Assembly (NCBI RefSeq): GCF_026967925.1
Contig: NZ_JAPVBI010000001.1
Span: 310,001 to 374,000, forward strand
Length of the DNA stretch: 64,000 nucleotides
Direction: 5' to 3'
Source of the DNA: Modestobacter sp. VKM Ac-2985
Lineage (GTDB): Bacteria > Actinomycetota > Actinomycetes > Mycobacteriales > Geodermatophilaceae
The position numbers and the translations under genes were made by a program. The notes beneath the pieces are model-generated. The model made no database searches. It was not told the origin of the DNA and saw nothing but the letters and a program-made list of their open reading frames with translations. Each line of letters starts with the position of its first letter. Position 1 is the stretch's first letter. Of the stretch, positions 44,939 to 53,296 are shown piece by piece.

Positions 44939-46620
44939 GCGTCGTCGACATCAAGGACCTGCAGATCTCCTTCGCCACCGACGCCGGCACCGTCACCGCG
45001 GTGCAGGACGTCACCCTCGACGTCCAGGCCGGTGAGGTGCTGGCGATCGTGGGGGAGAGCGGCAGCGGCAAGACCGTCACCGCGCGCAGCATCCTGGGGC
45101 TGCTGCCCGAGACCGCGCGGGTGCGCGGCGCCGTGGTGCTGAGCAGCAAGGACGGCACCGACGAGCACGACGTCGTCCCGCTGCGCGGGGCGCAGCTGCG
45201 GAAGGTCCGCGGGCAGGACGCCGCGATGGTGTTCCAGGAGCCCTCGACCTCGCTGAACCCCGTCTACCCGATCGGCTGGCAGATCGCCGAGGGACTGCGG
45301 GCGCACGGCGAGTACAGCAAGAAGGAGGCCCGGGCCAAGGCGATCGACGTGCTCCGCCGGGTCGGCATCCCCGACCCCGAGCACCGGGTCGACCACTACC
45401 CGCACCAGTTCTCCGGTGGGCAGAAGCAGCGCATCGTCATCGCCCAGGCGCTGGTGCTCGACCCCGGCGTGATCATCGCCGACGAGCCGACGACGGCGCT
45501 GGACGTGACGGTGCAGGCCGAGATCCTGGAGCTGCTGCGCCGCTGCCGGGACGACTTCGGCGCCGCCGTCGTGCTGATCACGCACAACATGGGCGTGGTC
45601 GCCGACCTCGCCGACCGGGTCGCCGTCATGTACCAGGGGCGGATCGTCGAGCAGGCCGACGTCCGCACGCTGTTCAGCGCGCCGCAGGACCCCTACACCC
45701 AGCAGCTGTTGGCCGCCGTCCCGCGGCTGGGGCAGGGCGTCGAGCGGACCCGGGAGCGAGCCGCCCGGCGCGCGGCCGGCTGGGACCGCGCCGCACCGGT
45801 CGTCGAGGCGAGGGACCTGCGGATCGTCTACCCCGGCCGGATGCGCCGTCCGGACTTCGTCGCCGTGGACGGCGTCAGCTTCAGCATCCGCCCCGGAGAG
45901 GTGCTCGGTCTGGTCGGGGAGTCCGGCAGCGGGAAGACCACCATCGGGCGGGCGATCGCCGGGCTGACCAAGGTCAGCGACGGCTCGCTGACGGTGCTGG
46001 GCACCGAGATGAACGGGATGAAGGAGCGCACGTTCCGGCCGGTGCGCGAGCGGATCGGGTTCGTCTTCCAGGACCCGGCGTCCAGCTTCAACCCGCTGCT
46101 CACCATCGCCGACGCGGTCGCCGAGCCGCTCGTCGTGCACAAGCGGGCCAAGGACCCCCGCGCGGCCCGGCCGCGGGTCGACGAGCTGCTGGAGGCGGTG
46201 CAGCTGCCGAAGGCGTTCGGCGACCGGTACCCGCACGAGCTCTCCGGGGGGCAGCGGCAGCGGGCCAGCCTGGCCCGGGCGCTGGCCCTGCAGCCCGAGC
46301 TGCTCGTCGCCGACGAGCCGACCTCGGCGCTGGACGTGTCGGTGCAGGCCCGGGTGCTGGAGCTCTTCGCCGAGCTGCAGCGGGAGCTGGGGTTCGCCGC
46401 GCTGTTCATCAGCCACGACCTGGCCGTCGTCGACCTGCTCGCCGACCGGATCGCGGTGCTCTACCGCGGCCGGCTGGTCGAGGAGGGGACGGGCGCGGAG
46501 GTGCTGGGCGCGCCGAAGCACCCGTACACCCAGCGGCTGCTCGCCTCCCTGCCGGTGCCCGACCCGGACGAGCAGGCCCGCCGCCGCACCCACTGGAACG
46601 CCCTCCGCGCCGCCGACTAG
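44935..46620 (+). CDS. Fused DppD-DppF ABC transporter ATPase
   Basis: A 561-residue protein with two complete nucleotide-binding domains. The first (about 5-260) has VGESGSGKTVTARSILGLLP, HQFSGGQKQRIVIAQALVLD, and IIADEPTTALDV. The second (about 285-545) has VGESGSGKTTIGRAIAGLTK, HELSGGQRQRASLARALALQ and LVADEPTSALDV. Each keeps its DppD/OppF-type C-terminal extension (DPYTQQLLAAVP and HPYTQRLLASLP). Normally these are two proteins (DppD and DppF); here one gene supplies both ATP sites. Confidence 0.93.
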   Translation: MSVVDIKDLQISFATDAGTVTAVQDVTLDVQAGEVLAIVGESGSGKTVTARSILGLLPETARVRGAVVLSSKDGTDEHDVVPLRGAQLRKVRGQDAAMVFQEPSTSLNPVYPIGWQIAEGLRAHGEYSKKEARAKAIDVLRRVGIPDPEHRVDHYPHQFSGGQKQRIVIAQALVLDPGVIIADEPTTALDVTVQAEILELLRRCRDDFGAAVVLITHNMGVVADLADRVAVMYQGRIVEQADVRTLFSAPQDPYTQQLLAAVPRLGQGVERTRERAARRAAGWDRAAPVVEARDLRIVYPGRMRRPDFVAVDGVSFSIRPGEVLGLVGESGSGKTTIGRAIAGLTKVSDGSLTVLGTEMNGMKERTFRPVRERIGFVFQDPASSFNPLLTIADAVAEPLVVHKRAKDPRAARPRVDELLEAVQLPKAFGDRYPHELSGGQRQRASLARALALQPELLVADEPTSALDVSVQARVLELFAELQRELGFAALFISHDLAVVDLLADRIAVLYRGRLVEEGTGAEVLGAPKHPYTQRLLASLPVPDPDEQARRRTHWNALRAAD

Positions 46621-46627
46621 CGTTCGC

Positions 46628-46682
46628 GGCCCCCCTGCAGGGCCCCGCCGCGAGCTTGCGAGTGGTGGGGGGCAGGGGGGTC
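46628..46682. repeat. Nested-hairpin element, copy B
   Basis: The outer stem is CCCCCCTGC (46630-46638) with GCAGGGGGG (46672-46680). The inner stem is CCCCGCC (46643-46649) with GGTGGGG (46664-46670), one G-T pair. The loop GCGAGCTTGCGAGT differs from copy A by one base. It sits between the convergent dppDF and pirin genes and is followed by TCCTTCCTCA, which includes the pirin stop codon. Confidence 0.8.
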
Positions 46683-46687
46683 CTTCC

Positions 46688-47653
46688 TCAGCGGGTGCGG
46701 CCGCGGGGCTTGAGGGGGAGCGGGGGCAGGGCGGGTGCGCCGAGCCGCTGGCCGTCGAAGCCGGGGACGTCGGCGAAGCGGTCGCCCTCGGCCCACTGCT
46801 CGGCGTACTCGGCGATCTCCTCACCCGAGCGGCCGACGAAGTTCCACCACATGACGATCCGCTCCTCGAACGGCTCGCCGCCCAGCAGCAGCAGCTGCGC
46901 GGCGTCGTCCGCGCGCAGCCGTACGGTGCGCCGGCCCGAGCCGAGGTAGAGCATCGCGCCGGGGGTGAGCGGCACGCCCTCGACGTCCGCGGACCCCGAG
47001 GCGGTCAGGACGGCGTACTCGAAGTCCGGCTCCAGTGGCAGCTCCACGTCCGCGCCGGCGGACAGCGCCAGGTCCACGCCGACCAGCGGGGTGTGCGCCG
47101 TCCCCGGTGAGGTGGCGCCGGCCATCGCGCCCATCAGCACGGTCGCCTGCACCCCGTCGGAGTCGAAGCCCGGCAGCGCGGTGTGGTGCTCGAAGGCCGG
47201 GGCGACGTCCCGGACGCCGTCGGGCAGCGCCACCCACAGCTGCGCGCCGTGCAGGTACCGCGGGTGCACCGCCGGCGACTGCTCGGCGTGCGCGATCGCG
47301 TGGCCGGCGGTCATCAGCGCCAGCTCGCGCGGCCGGATCACCACGTCGCTGCCGAGGGAGTCGCGGTGGTGCACCTCGCCGTCCAGCAGCCAGGAGACCG
47401 TCTGCAGCCCGGTGTGCGGGTGCGGCAGCACCTGCATCCCCGTCGAGCCGAACACGTCGTCGGGGCCGTAGTGGTCGACGAACGCCCAGGCGCCCACCAG
47501 CCGCCGGCCGAGGGTGGGCAGCAGTCGCCGGACGTGGGTGGCCTCGCCGAGCAGCACCTCCTTGCCCGGCAGCAGGTCCAGCGCCGGACCGGCCGACGCC
47601 TGGGCGCGCCCGCCCAGTTCGTGGGGCGCCGGCCGTGGCTCGAGGTTGCTCAT
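46688..47653 (-). CDS. Pirin-family protein, first of a tandem pair
   Basis: A 321-residue bicupin. The metal-site motif HPHTGLQTVSWLLDGEVHHR and GHAIAHAEQSP lie in the N-terminal cupin, and FVDHYGPDDVFGSTG before it. Pirins bind Fe and some act as quercetin dioxygenases or redox sensors; the role is unknown here. It is 10 bp downstream of its paralogue, so the two are co-transcribed. Confidence 0.9.
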   Translation of the reverse strand: MSNLEPRPAPHELGGRAQASAGPALDLLPGKEVLLGEATHVRRLLPTLGRRLVGAWAFVDHYGPDDVFGSTGMQVLPHPHTGLQTVSWLLDGEVHHRDSLGSDVVIRPRELALMTAGHAIAHAEQSPAVHPRYLHGAQLWVALPDGVRDVAPAFEHHTALPGFDSDGVQATVLMGAMAGATSPGTAHTPLVGVDLALSAGADVELPLEPDFEYAVLTASGSADVEGVPLTPGAMLYLGSGRRTVRLRADDAAQLLLLGGEPFEERIVMWWNFVGRSGEEIAEYAEQWAEGDRFADVPGFDGQRLGAPALPPLPLKPRGRTR

Positions 47654-47663
47654 GGCCGCCTTC

Positions 47664-48662
47664 CTACTCGCTCAGACCGTGCACGTCACCGTGCGCGACC
47701 CGCGCGGCCGGGATGGTGCCGAGCCGGCCCGCGGAGGCGTCGGTCATCGCGTCCAGCACCTCCTGCCGGGTGTTCATCACGAACGGCCCGTACATCGCGA
47801 TCGGCTCCCGGATCGGCAGCCCACCGAGGACGACGACGTCCAGGTCCGGCGTGCGCGCCTCGGCGTGCCGGTCGCCGGCCCGGGTGCCGTGCACGGTCAC
47901 CGTGTCGCCGGGGCCGAGGACGGCGAGCTGCCCGGTGTGCACCGGGGCGCCGTCGACGCCCACCGAGCCGGAGCCGGAGAGCACGTAGACCAGCGCGTTG
48001 AAGTCCGGCCGCCAGGGCAGGTCCAGCGAGGCGCCGGGGGAGACGGTCGCGTGCACCATCGCCATCGGGGTGTACGTGCTGCCCGGGCCGCGGTGCCCGC
48101 CGACGTCACCGGCGATCACCCGCAGCAGCGCGCCGCCGTCCGGGCTGGTCAGCAGCACCGACTGGCGGGCCCGCAGGTCCTGGTAGCGCGGCTCGACCCA
48201 CTTCTGCGCCGCGGGCAGGTTCACCCACAGCTGCAGGCCGTGGAACAGCCCGCCGCTGAGCACCAGCGCCTCCGGTGGCCGCTCGATGTGCAGGACGCCG
48301 CCGCCGGCGGTCATCCACTGGGTGTCGCCGTCGCTGATCGTCCCGCCGCCACCGTGGCTGTCGGCGTGCTCGAAGGTGCCGTCCAGCAGGTAGGTGACGG
48401 TCTCGAAGCCGCGGTGCGGGTGCCACGAGGTGCCCTTGGGCTCACCGGGGGCGTACTCGACCTCGCCCATCTGGTCCATGTGCAGGAACGGGTCCAGGGC
48501 GCGCAGGTCGACCCCGGCGAACGCGCGCCGGACCGGGAAGCCCTCGCCCTCGAAGCCGGAGGGCGCAGTGGTCACCGAGCGCACCCGGCGGCGCACCGTG
48601 CGAGGTGCGGGCAGGGGGACCCGGGCGAGGGTGGTGGTGTCCTCGACGGTCACGGCGGGCAT
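47664..48662 (-). CDS. Pirin-family protein, second of a tandem pair
   Basis: A 332-residue bicupin. It has WHPHRGFETVTYLLDGTFEH with the iron-site histidines, MTAGGGVLHIERPPEALVLS, and the late block PIREPIAMYGPFVMNTRQEV. The two pirins share only the family core, so the duplication is old. The upstream region carries the inverted repeat GTTGAGGGCTCAAC, a plausible operator. Confidence 0.9.
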   Translation of the reverse strand: MPAVTVEDTTTLARVPLPAPRTVRRRVRSVTTAPSGFEGEGFPVRRAFAGVDLRALDPFLHMDQMGEVEYAPGEPKGTSWHPHRGFETVTYLLDGTFEHADSHGGGGTISDGDTQWMTAGGGVLHIERPPEALVLSGGLFHGLQLWVNLPAAQKWVEPRYQDLRARQSVLLTSPDGGALLRVIAGDVGGHRGPGSTYTPMAMVHATVSPGASLDLPWRPDFNALVYVLSGSGSVGVDGAPVHTGQLAVLGPGDTVTVHGTRAGDRHAEARTPDLDVVVLGGLPIREPIAMYGPFVMNTRQEVLDAMTDASAGRLGTIPAARVAHGDVHGLSE

Positions 48663-48677
48663 GGCGGCCTCACTTCT

Positions 48678-48691
48678 GTTGAGGGCTCAAC
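48678..48691. promoter_or_regulatory. Candidate operator upstream of the pirin pair
   Basis: GTTGAG-GG-CTCAAC is a perfect 6-bp inverted repeat with a 2-bp centre. It lies just downstream of TACAGT on the minus strand (48701-48706), where a transcription start would be. A MarR/HxlR-type repressor would fit, but none is adjacent. Confidence 0.5.
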
Positions 48692-48734
48692 TACGTGGTC
48701 ACTGTAAACCGCCGCGACCGCCCTGTCTTCCCCG

Positions 48735-49691
48735 TCAGGGTGAGCGGCCGGCGCGCCAGCGCCGGCAGGCCGCGTCGGCCAGCAGCAGGAAGGCCTGCGC
48801 CTCGGGGGAGTGGCCGGGCCGGTCGAAGTACGGGGCAGCGCTCGCGCCGGTGACCCGGCCGAGGTCGTCCACCCGGTCGCAGACGGCGGCGAGCAGCGAC
48901 TCGCCGACGACCGCGTACTGCGACGGCAGCCAGCCCTCGGCCGCGCCGGTCAGCGCCGCGAGGGCGACCATCGACGCGACGTTGGTGTCCGCCGGGGTGG
49001 CCACGTCGTCGAGCACGTCCCCGAACAGGCCGTCGGGACGGCGCAGCGGCAGGACGGCGTCCAGCAGCGCGCGCACCTCGTCGGCGACCGCAGCGCCGGC
49101 GGCCCCCGGCAGCCAGCGCACCGCCCGGGCCGCGCCGGCGGCGACCCAGCCGTTGCCGGTGCCCCAGGCGCGCGGGTCGGTGAGCGCCCCGGCGTCCTCG
49201 TCCCAGCGGGCCGCCCACAGGCCGGTCGCCGGATCGCGCAGCCGGGCGCGGTGGCCGGCCAGCTGCGCGACGGCGGCCGCGCCGTCGCCGCGGCAGGCGA
49301 GGAACGGCACCACCATGTGGACGGTGTCGGCCCACACCTGGCGGCTGCCGACCAGGTGGAACAGCGTCCCGTCCGCCGCCCGCGGCGCGCCGGACCGCAG
49401 CCAGCCGTGCTGGCGGGTGGCGGCTGCGGCCAGCGCCGGGTCGCCGAGCCGGTGGGCCAGGGAGTCCACGAACTCACCCAGCGCCGCGCCGTTCACCGCG
49501 CAGACCGGGTCCAGCTCGGCCAGCCGGCCGTCGGGCAGCTGGCGGGCCACCGCGTCGTCGACCAGCGCGCGCAGCGCGACCGCCGCGCCCGAGTCGTCGA
49601 GCACGGCGGCCGTCAGCCCCTGGTCCCAGGAGTGCCGCTGGACCACGAGCAGGCAGCACAGCACCCGCTCGCGGACCTCGTCGGTCAGCAC
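48735..49691 (-). CDS. Six-hairpin glycosidase, GH88/GH105-like
   Basis: A 318-residue alpha/alpha-barrel protein. Evidence is the segment VVQRHSWDQGLTAAVL, the repeated helix-loop pattern with VGSRQVWADTVHMVVPFLAC and AWGTGNGWVAAGAARAVRWL, and the C-terminal YFDRPGHSPEAQAFLLLADA. These fit the GH88/GH105 family, whose members remove unsaturated uronic acids by a hydration reaction. It lies 13 bp downstream of the GH1 gene in the sugar-uptake operon. The substrate is uncertain, and some relatives act on other glycosides. Confidence 0.7.
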   Translation of the reverse strand: MLTDEVRERVLCCLLVVQRHSWDQGLTAAVLDDSGAAVALRALVDDAVARQLPDGRLAELDPVCAVNGAALGEFVDSLAHRLGDPALAAAATRQHGWLRSGAPRAADGTLFHLVGSRQVWADTVHMVVPFLACRGDGAAAVAQLAGHRARLRDPATGLWAARWDEDAGALTDPRAWGTGNGWVAAGAARAVRWLPGAAGAAVADEVRALLDAVLPLRRPDGLFGDVLDDVATPADTNVASMVALAALTGAAEGWLPSQYAVVGESLLAAVCDRVDDLGRVTGASAAPYFDRPGHSPEAQAFLLLADAACRRWRAGRSP

Positions 49692-49704
49692 CGTCAGGCG
49701 CAGG

Positions 49705-51102
49705 TCACCCGCCGTCCTTGGCGTTGCGGATGACCTCGGCGTAGGTCAGGGCGCTGTCCTTCGGCGTCCGCACCTGGGTGTCGTAGTCCACGTGCACCAG
49801 CCCGAAGCGCTGCGCGTACCCGCGGGCCCACTCGTAGTTGTCCAGCAGTGACCAGGCAAAGTAGCCGCGGACGTCGGCGCCGGCCTCGATCGCCTCGGTC
49901 ATCGCCGCGAGGTGCCGCAGCAGGTAGTCGACCCGCTCGGGGTCGTGCACCTGACCGTCCGCGGAGACCTCGTCCGGCCAGGCCGAGCCGTTCTCGGTGA
50001 TGAACAGCGGCGTGCCCGGCGCGATCCCGGAGATCCGGGTGAGCAGTGCGGTGAACGCCTCCGGGGAGATGCCCCAGCCCATCGTGGTGGTCGGGCCCTC
50101 GGGCGCCAGGTCCTCGACCCGCTCGGCGCCGATGAAGGTCGGGTGCTTGCCGCTGGGCTCGGTGAGCCCGCGGACCGTCGACTCGAAGTAGTAGTTCACG
50201 CCCAGCCAGTCCACCGGCGTGGAGATGACCTCCAGGTCGCCGTCCTCGATCGGCAGCGGGGCGCCGGCGGCCGCCAGGTCGGCGACGACGTCGGCCGGGT
50301 ACTCGCCTGTGGCGATCGGCACCAGGAACATCCGGTTCTGCTGCCCGTCGAGCCGGCGGGCGGCGTCGACGTCGGCGGCGGAGTCGGTCGCCGGCGACAT
50401 CGGCGTGAAGTTCAGCGTGATGCCCAGGTGGTCGGCGCCCTTGTCGCGCATCACCTGGGTGGCCAGGCCGTGCCCGAGCAGCAGGTGGTGCACCGCGCGG
50501 GAGGCCTCGACCGGGTCCTGGTGGCCGGGGGCGTGCTGGCCGGCCATGTGGCCCAGCAGCGAGCTGCACATCGGCTCGTTCAGCGTCGACCAGTGCGGCA
50601 CCCGGTCGCCCAGGGCGTCGTACACGATGCCGGCGTAGTCGGCGAAGCGCAGCGCGGTGTCCCGGTTGGTCCAGCCGCCGGTGTCCTGCAGCCCCTGCGG
50701 CAGGTCCCAGTGGTACAGCGTCAGCCACGGTGCGATCCCGGCGCTGAGCAGCTCGTCGACCAGCCGGCGGTAGAAGTCCAGGCCGCGCTGCTCGACCGCG
50801 CCGGCGCCGGTGGGGAGCACCCGGGACCAGGAGACGGAGAACCGGTAGGCGTCCAGGCCCAGGTCCTTCATCAGCGCGACGTCGGCCGGGTAGCGCACGT
50901 AGTGCTCGACGGCGACGTCGCCGGTGTCGCCCTGGAAGGTCTTTCCCGGGGTGTGGCTGAAGGTGTCCCAGATCGACGGCCCGCGGCCGTCGACGTCGAC
51001 CGCGCCCTCGATCTGGTAGGCGGCGGTGGCGGCGCCGAACACGAAGCCCGGTGGGAAGGTCAGCCCGGCAGCGGTCTGCGGGCGCACGTCGGTGGAGGTC
51101 AT
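49705..51102 (-). CDS. GH1 beta-glucosidase
   Basis: A 465-residue GH1 enzyme. FPPGFVFGAATAAYQIEGAV is the N-terminal signature. The catalytic acid/base glutamate is in HWSTLNEPMCSS, and the nucleophile glutamate in PLFITENGSAWPDE. FAWSLLDNYEWARGYAQRFG closes the barrel. No signal peptide is seen, so it works in the cytoplasm on imported cellobiose or a similar disaccharide. I chose the ATG after AAGGAG; an upstream GTG adds 13 residues. Confidence 0.93.
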   Translation of the reverse strand: MTSTDVRPQTAAGLTFPPGFVFGAATAAYQIEGAVDVDGRGPSIWDTFSHTPGKTFQGDTGDVAVEHYVRYPADVALMKDLGLDAYRFSVSWSRVLPTGAGAVEQRGLDFYRRLVDELLSAGIAPWLTLYHWDLPQGLQDTGGWTNRDTALRFADYAGIVYDALGDRVPHWSTLNEPMCSSLLGHMAGQHAPGHQDPVEASRAVHHLLLGHGLATQVMRDKGADHLGITLNFTPMSPATDSAADVDAARRLDGQQNRMFLVPIATGEYPADVVADLAAAGAPLPIEDGDLEVISTPVDWLGVNYYFESTVRGLTEPSGKHPTFIGAERVEDLAPEGPTTTMGWGISPEAFTALLTRISGIAPGTPLFITENGSAWPDEVSADGQVHDPERVDYLLRHLAAMTEAIEAGADVRGYFAWSLLDNYEWARGYAQRFGLVHVDYDTQVRTPKDSALTYAEVIRNAKDGG

Positions 51103-51174
51103 GACAGGAGTGCTCCTTGCGAGGGCGTGGGGGGACCGCACGGCGAGGTCAGGCCGTGCGGGAAACGGTGTGGT

Positions 51175-51220
51175 GGCCCCCCTGCCGGGCCCGCCGCGAG
51201 CGGGCTGGGGGCAGGGGGTG
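51175..51220. repeat. Nested-hairpin element, diverged copy C
   Basis: The outer stem CCCCCCTGC (51177-51185) pairs with GCAGGGGG (51211-51218). The inner stem GCCCGC (51189-51194) pairs with GCGGGC (51200-51205) around CGCGA. It lies between the ATPase stop and the GH1 start on the minus strand. It shares the outer arm of copy B but has a shorter loop. Confidence 0.6.
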
Positions 51221-51225
51221 TTCCT

Positions 51226-52323
51226 TCAGTCGACCCGTTGCTGGGTCTGGGCGTCGAACACGTGCAGGGCACTGCGGTCCGTGCTCAGCCAGAGCTGCTG
51301 CCCGCTGGTGACGCCCGACCGCGGCTCGGTGCGCACGACGAGGTCGGCGGAGTGCAGGACGTCGTCCGGGGCGTCGGCCAGCGAGGTGTAGAGGAAGGCG
51401 TCCGAGCCCAGCTGCTCCACCACCTCGACCCGCACCGGCAGTCCCTCGCCGGGGGCGGCCAGGCGCACGGCCTCGGGGCGGAACCCGACGGTCACCGTCC
51501 CGTTGCTCGCCGCGGCCCGGGTCAGCTGGTCGCGAGGCACCGGCAGCACCGCGCCGCCGACCTGGACGCCGCCGTCCACGGCGTCCCCGGTGACCAGGTT
51601 CATCGCCGGCGAGCCGATGAAGCCGGCGACGAACACGTTGGCCGGCCGGTCGTACAGCTCACCGGGCGTGTCGCACTGCTGCAGGACGCCGTCCTTGAGC
51701 ACCGCGACCCGGTCGCCCATGGTCATCGCCTCGACCTGGTCGTGGGTGACGTAGACGGTGGTGGTGCCGAGCCGGCGCTGCAGGGCCGCGATCTGGGTAC
51801 GGGTCTGCACCCGCAGCTTGGCGTCGAGGTTGGACAGCGGCTCGTCCATCAGGAAGACCTGCGGGTTGCGGACGATCGCCCGGCCCATGGCCACGCGCTG
51901 GCGCTGGCCACCGGAGAGGGCCTTGGGGCGGCGGGCCAGGTAGGCCTCCAGGTCCAGGATCTTCGCCGCCTCGCGCACCCGCGTGGCGCGCTCGTCCTTG
52001 GAGATGCCGGCCAGCTTCAACGCGAAGCCCATGTTCTCCTCCACCGTCATGTGCGGGTAGAGGGCGTAGTTCTGGAACACCATCGCGATGTCCCGCTCCT
52101 TGGGCGGGGAGTCGGTGACGTCCCGGTCGCCGATCACGATCGACCCGGTGTCGACCTCCTCCAGCCCGGCGAGCATCCGCAGCGAGGTGGACTTGCCGCA
52201 CCCGGAGGGCCCGACCAGGACCAGGAACTCGCCGTCGGCGATCTCCAGGTCCAGGGCGTCGACCGCCGGCCGTTCGGCCTTGGGGTAGATCCGGCTGGCC
52301 TGCTGGAAGGACACGGTGGCCAT
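51226..52323 (-). CDS. Carbohydrate ABC transporter ATPase (MsiK/UgpC type)
   Basis: A 365-residue ATPase: VGPSGCGKSTSLRMLAGLEE, DIAMVFQNYALYPHMTVEEN, KALSGGQRQRVAMGRAI and VFLMDEPLSNLDAKLRVQTR. A C-terminal OB-fold regulatory region (about 240-365) contains VGFRPEAVRL. In streptomycetes a shared MsiK ATPase serves several sugar importers and lies outside the operon. Here it is next to the permeases, so it may be dedicated. Confidence 0.93.
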   Translation of the reverse strand: MATVSFQQASRIYPKAERPAVDALDLEIADGEFLVLVGPSGCGKSTSLRMLAGLEEVDTGSIVIGDRDVTDSPPKERDIAMVFQNYALYPHMTVEENMGFALKLAGISKDERATRVREAAKILDLEAYLARRPKALSGGQRQRVAMGRAIVRNPQVFLMDEPLSNLDAKLRVQTRTQIAALQRRLGTTTVYVTHDQVEAMTMGDRVAVLKDGVLQQCDTPGELYDRPANVFVAGFIGSPAMNLVTGDAVDGGVQVGGAVLPVPRDQLTRAAASNGTVTVGFRPEAVRLAAPGEGLPVRVEVVEQLGSDAFLYTSLADAPDDVLHSADLVVRTEPRSGVTSGQQLWLSTDRSALHVFDAQTQQRVD

Positions 52324-52378
52324 GGTCAGGCACCTCTCGAGAGGGGGGAGGAAGGGGAGGACGGAGCTGTACCGCGGG

Positions 52379-53287
52379 TCATCCCTTCACCGCGCCCTGC
52401 ATGATGCCGCCGACGATCTGCTTGCCCAGGATCGTGAAGACGATCAGGACGGGCAGGGTGCCCAGCAGCGTCCCGGCCATGATCACCGAGCGCTGTGGCA
52501 CGTAACCCGAGCCGAGCCCGGCCAGGGCCACCTGCACCGTCGGGTTGGCGGTGGTCAGCGCGATGAGCGGCCAGAAGAACTCGTTCCAGGCGGTGAGGAA
52601 CGTGAGCATCGCCAGCACCGCCATCGCCGGCCGGGCGACCGGGACGACGATCGACCAGAAGATCCGGAAGGTCGAGGCGCCGTCGACGCGGCCGGCCTCC
52701 AGCAGCTCGTTGGGCAGTGCGGAGATCAGGTACTGCCGCATGAAGAAGACGCCGAAGGCGCTGACCAGCGTGGGCAGGATGACCGCCTGCAGCTGGTTCA
52801 CCCACTGCAGCTCGGCGATCATCATGAACAGCGGGATCACCGCCAGCTGGGTCGGCACCATCATCGTGCCGATCACCAGCCCGAGCAGCAGGCCCTTGCC
52901 GCGGAACTGGAGCTTGGCGAAGGCGAACCCGGCCAGCGTGCAGAAGAGCACGGTGCCGACGGTGATGCTGCCGGCGACCAGCACCGAGTTGAGGATCGCC
53001 TTGCCGATCGGTGCCTGCTCGAGGGCTGCCTGGAAGTTGTCGAACAGGCTGGCGTTGGGCAGGAACGGCGGCGGGGTCGCGGCGATCTCGGCGTTGGTGT
53101 GCGAGCCCGCCACCAGCGTCCAGTAGAGCGGGAAGATCGACACCAGCGCCACCAGGGTCAGCAGCGTGTAGGTGACCGGGCCGGGCTTGCCGGCCTTGCT
53201 GCCGCCCCGGTGCCGGCGGCGGGGCGGGGGTGCGGCGGGGGAAGGACTCCGGCCGGCGTCGGGAACGGGGGGAGCGAGGGTCGCCAT
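52379..53287 (-). CDS. Carbohydrate ABC transporter permease, CebG/MalG-like
   Basis: A 302-residue permease with six helices after a basic Pro-rich tail. The MalG-type coupling loop is LPNELLEAGRVDGASTFRIF, and GTMMVPTQLAVIPLFMMIAE and AWNEFFWPLIALTTANPTVQ are typical. It starts 9 bp after the stop of its partner permease, and both are leftward. Confidence 0.92.
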   Translation of the reverse strand: MATLAPPVPDAGRSPSPAAPPPRRRHRGGSKAGKPGPVTYTLLTLVALVSIFPLYWTLVAGSHTNAEIAATPPPFLPNASLFDNFQAALEQAPIGKAILNSVLVAGSITVGTVLFCTLAGFAFAKLQFRGKGLLLGLVIGTMMVPTQLAVIPLFMMIAELQWVNQLQAVILPTLVSAFGVFFMRQYLISALPNELLEAGRVDGASTFRIFWSIVVPVARPAMAVLAMLTFLTAWNEFFWPLIALTTANPTVQVALAGLGSGYVPQRSVIMAGTLLGTLPVLIVFTILGKQIVGGIMQGAVKG

Positions 53288-53296
53288 GCCGGTCTC

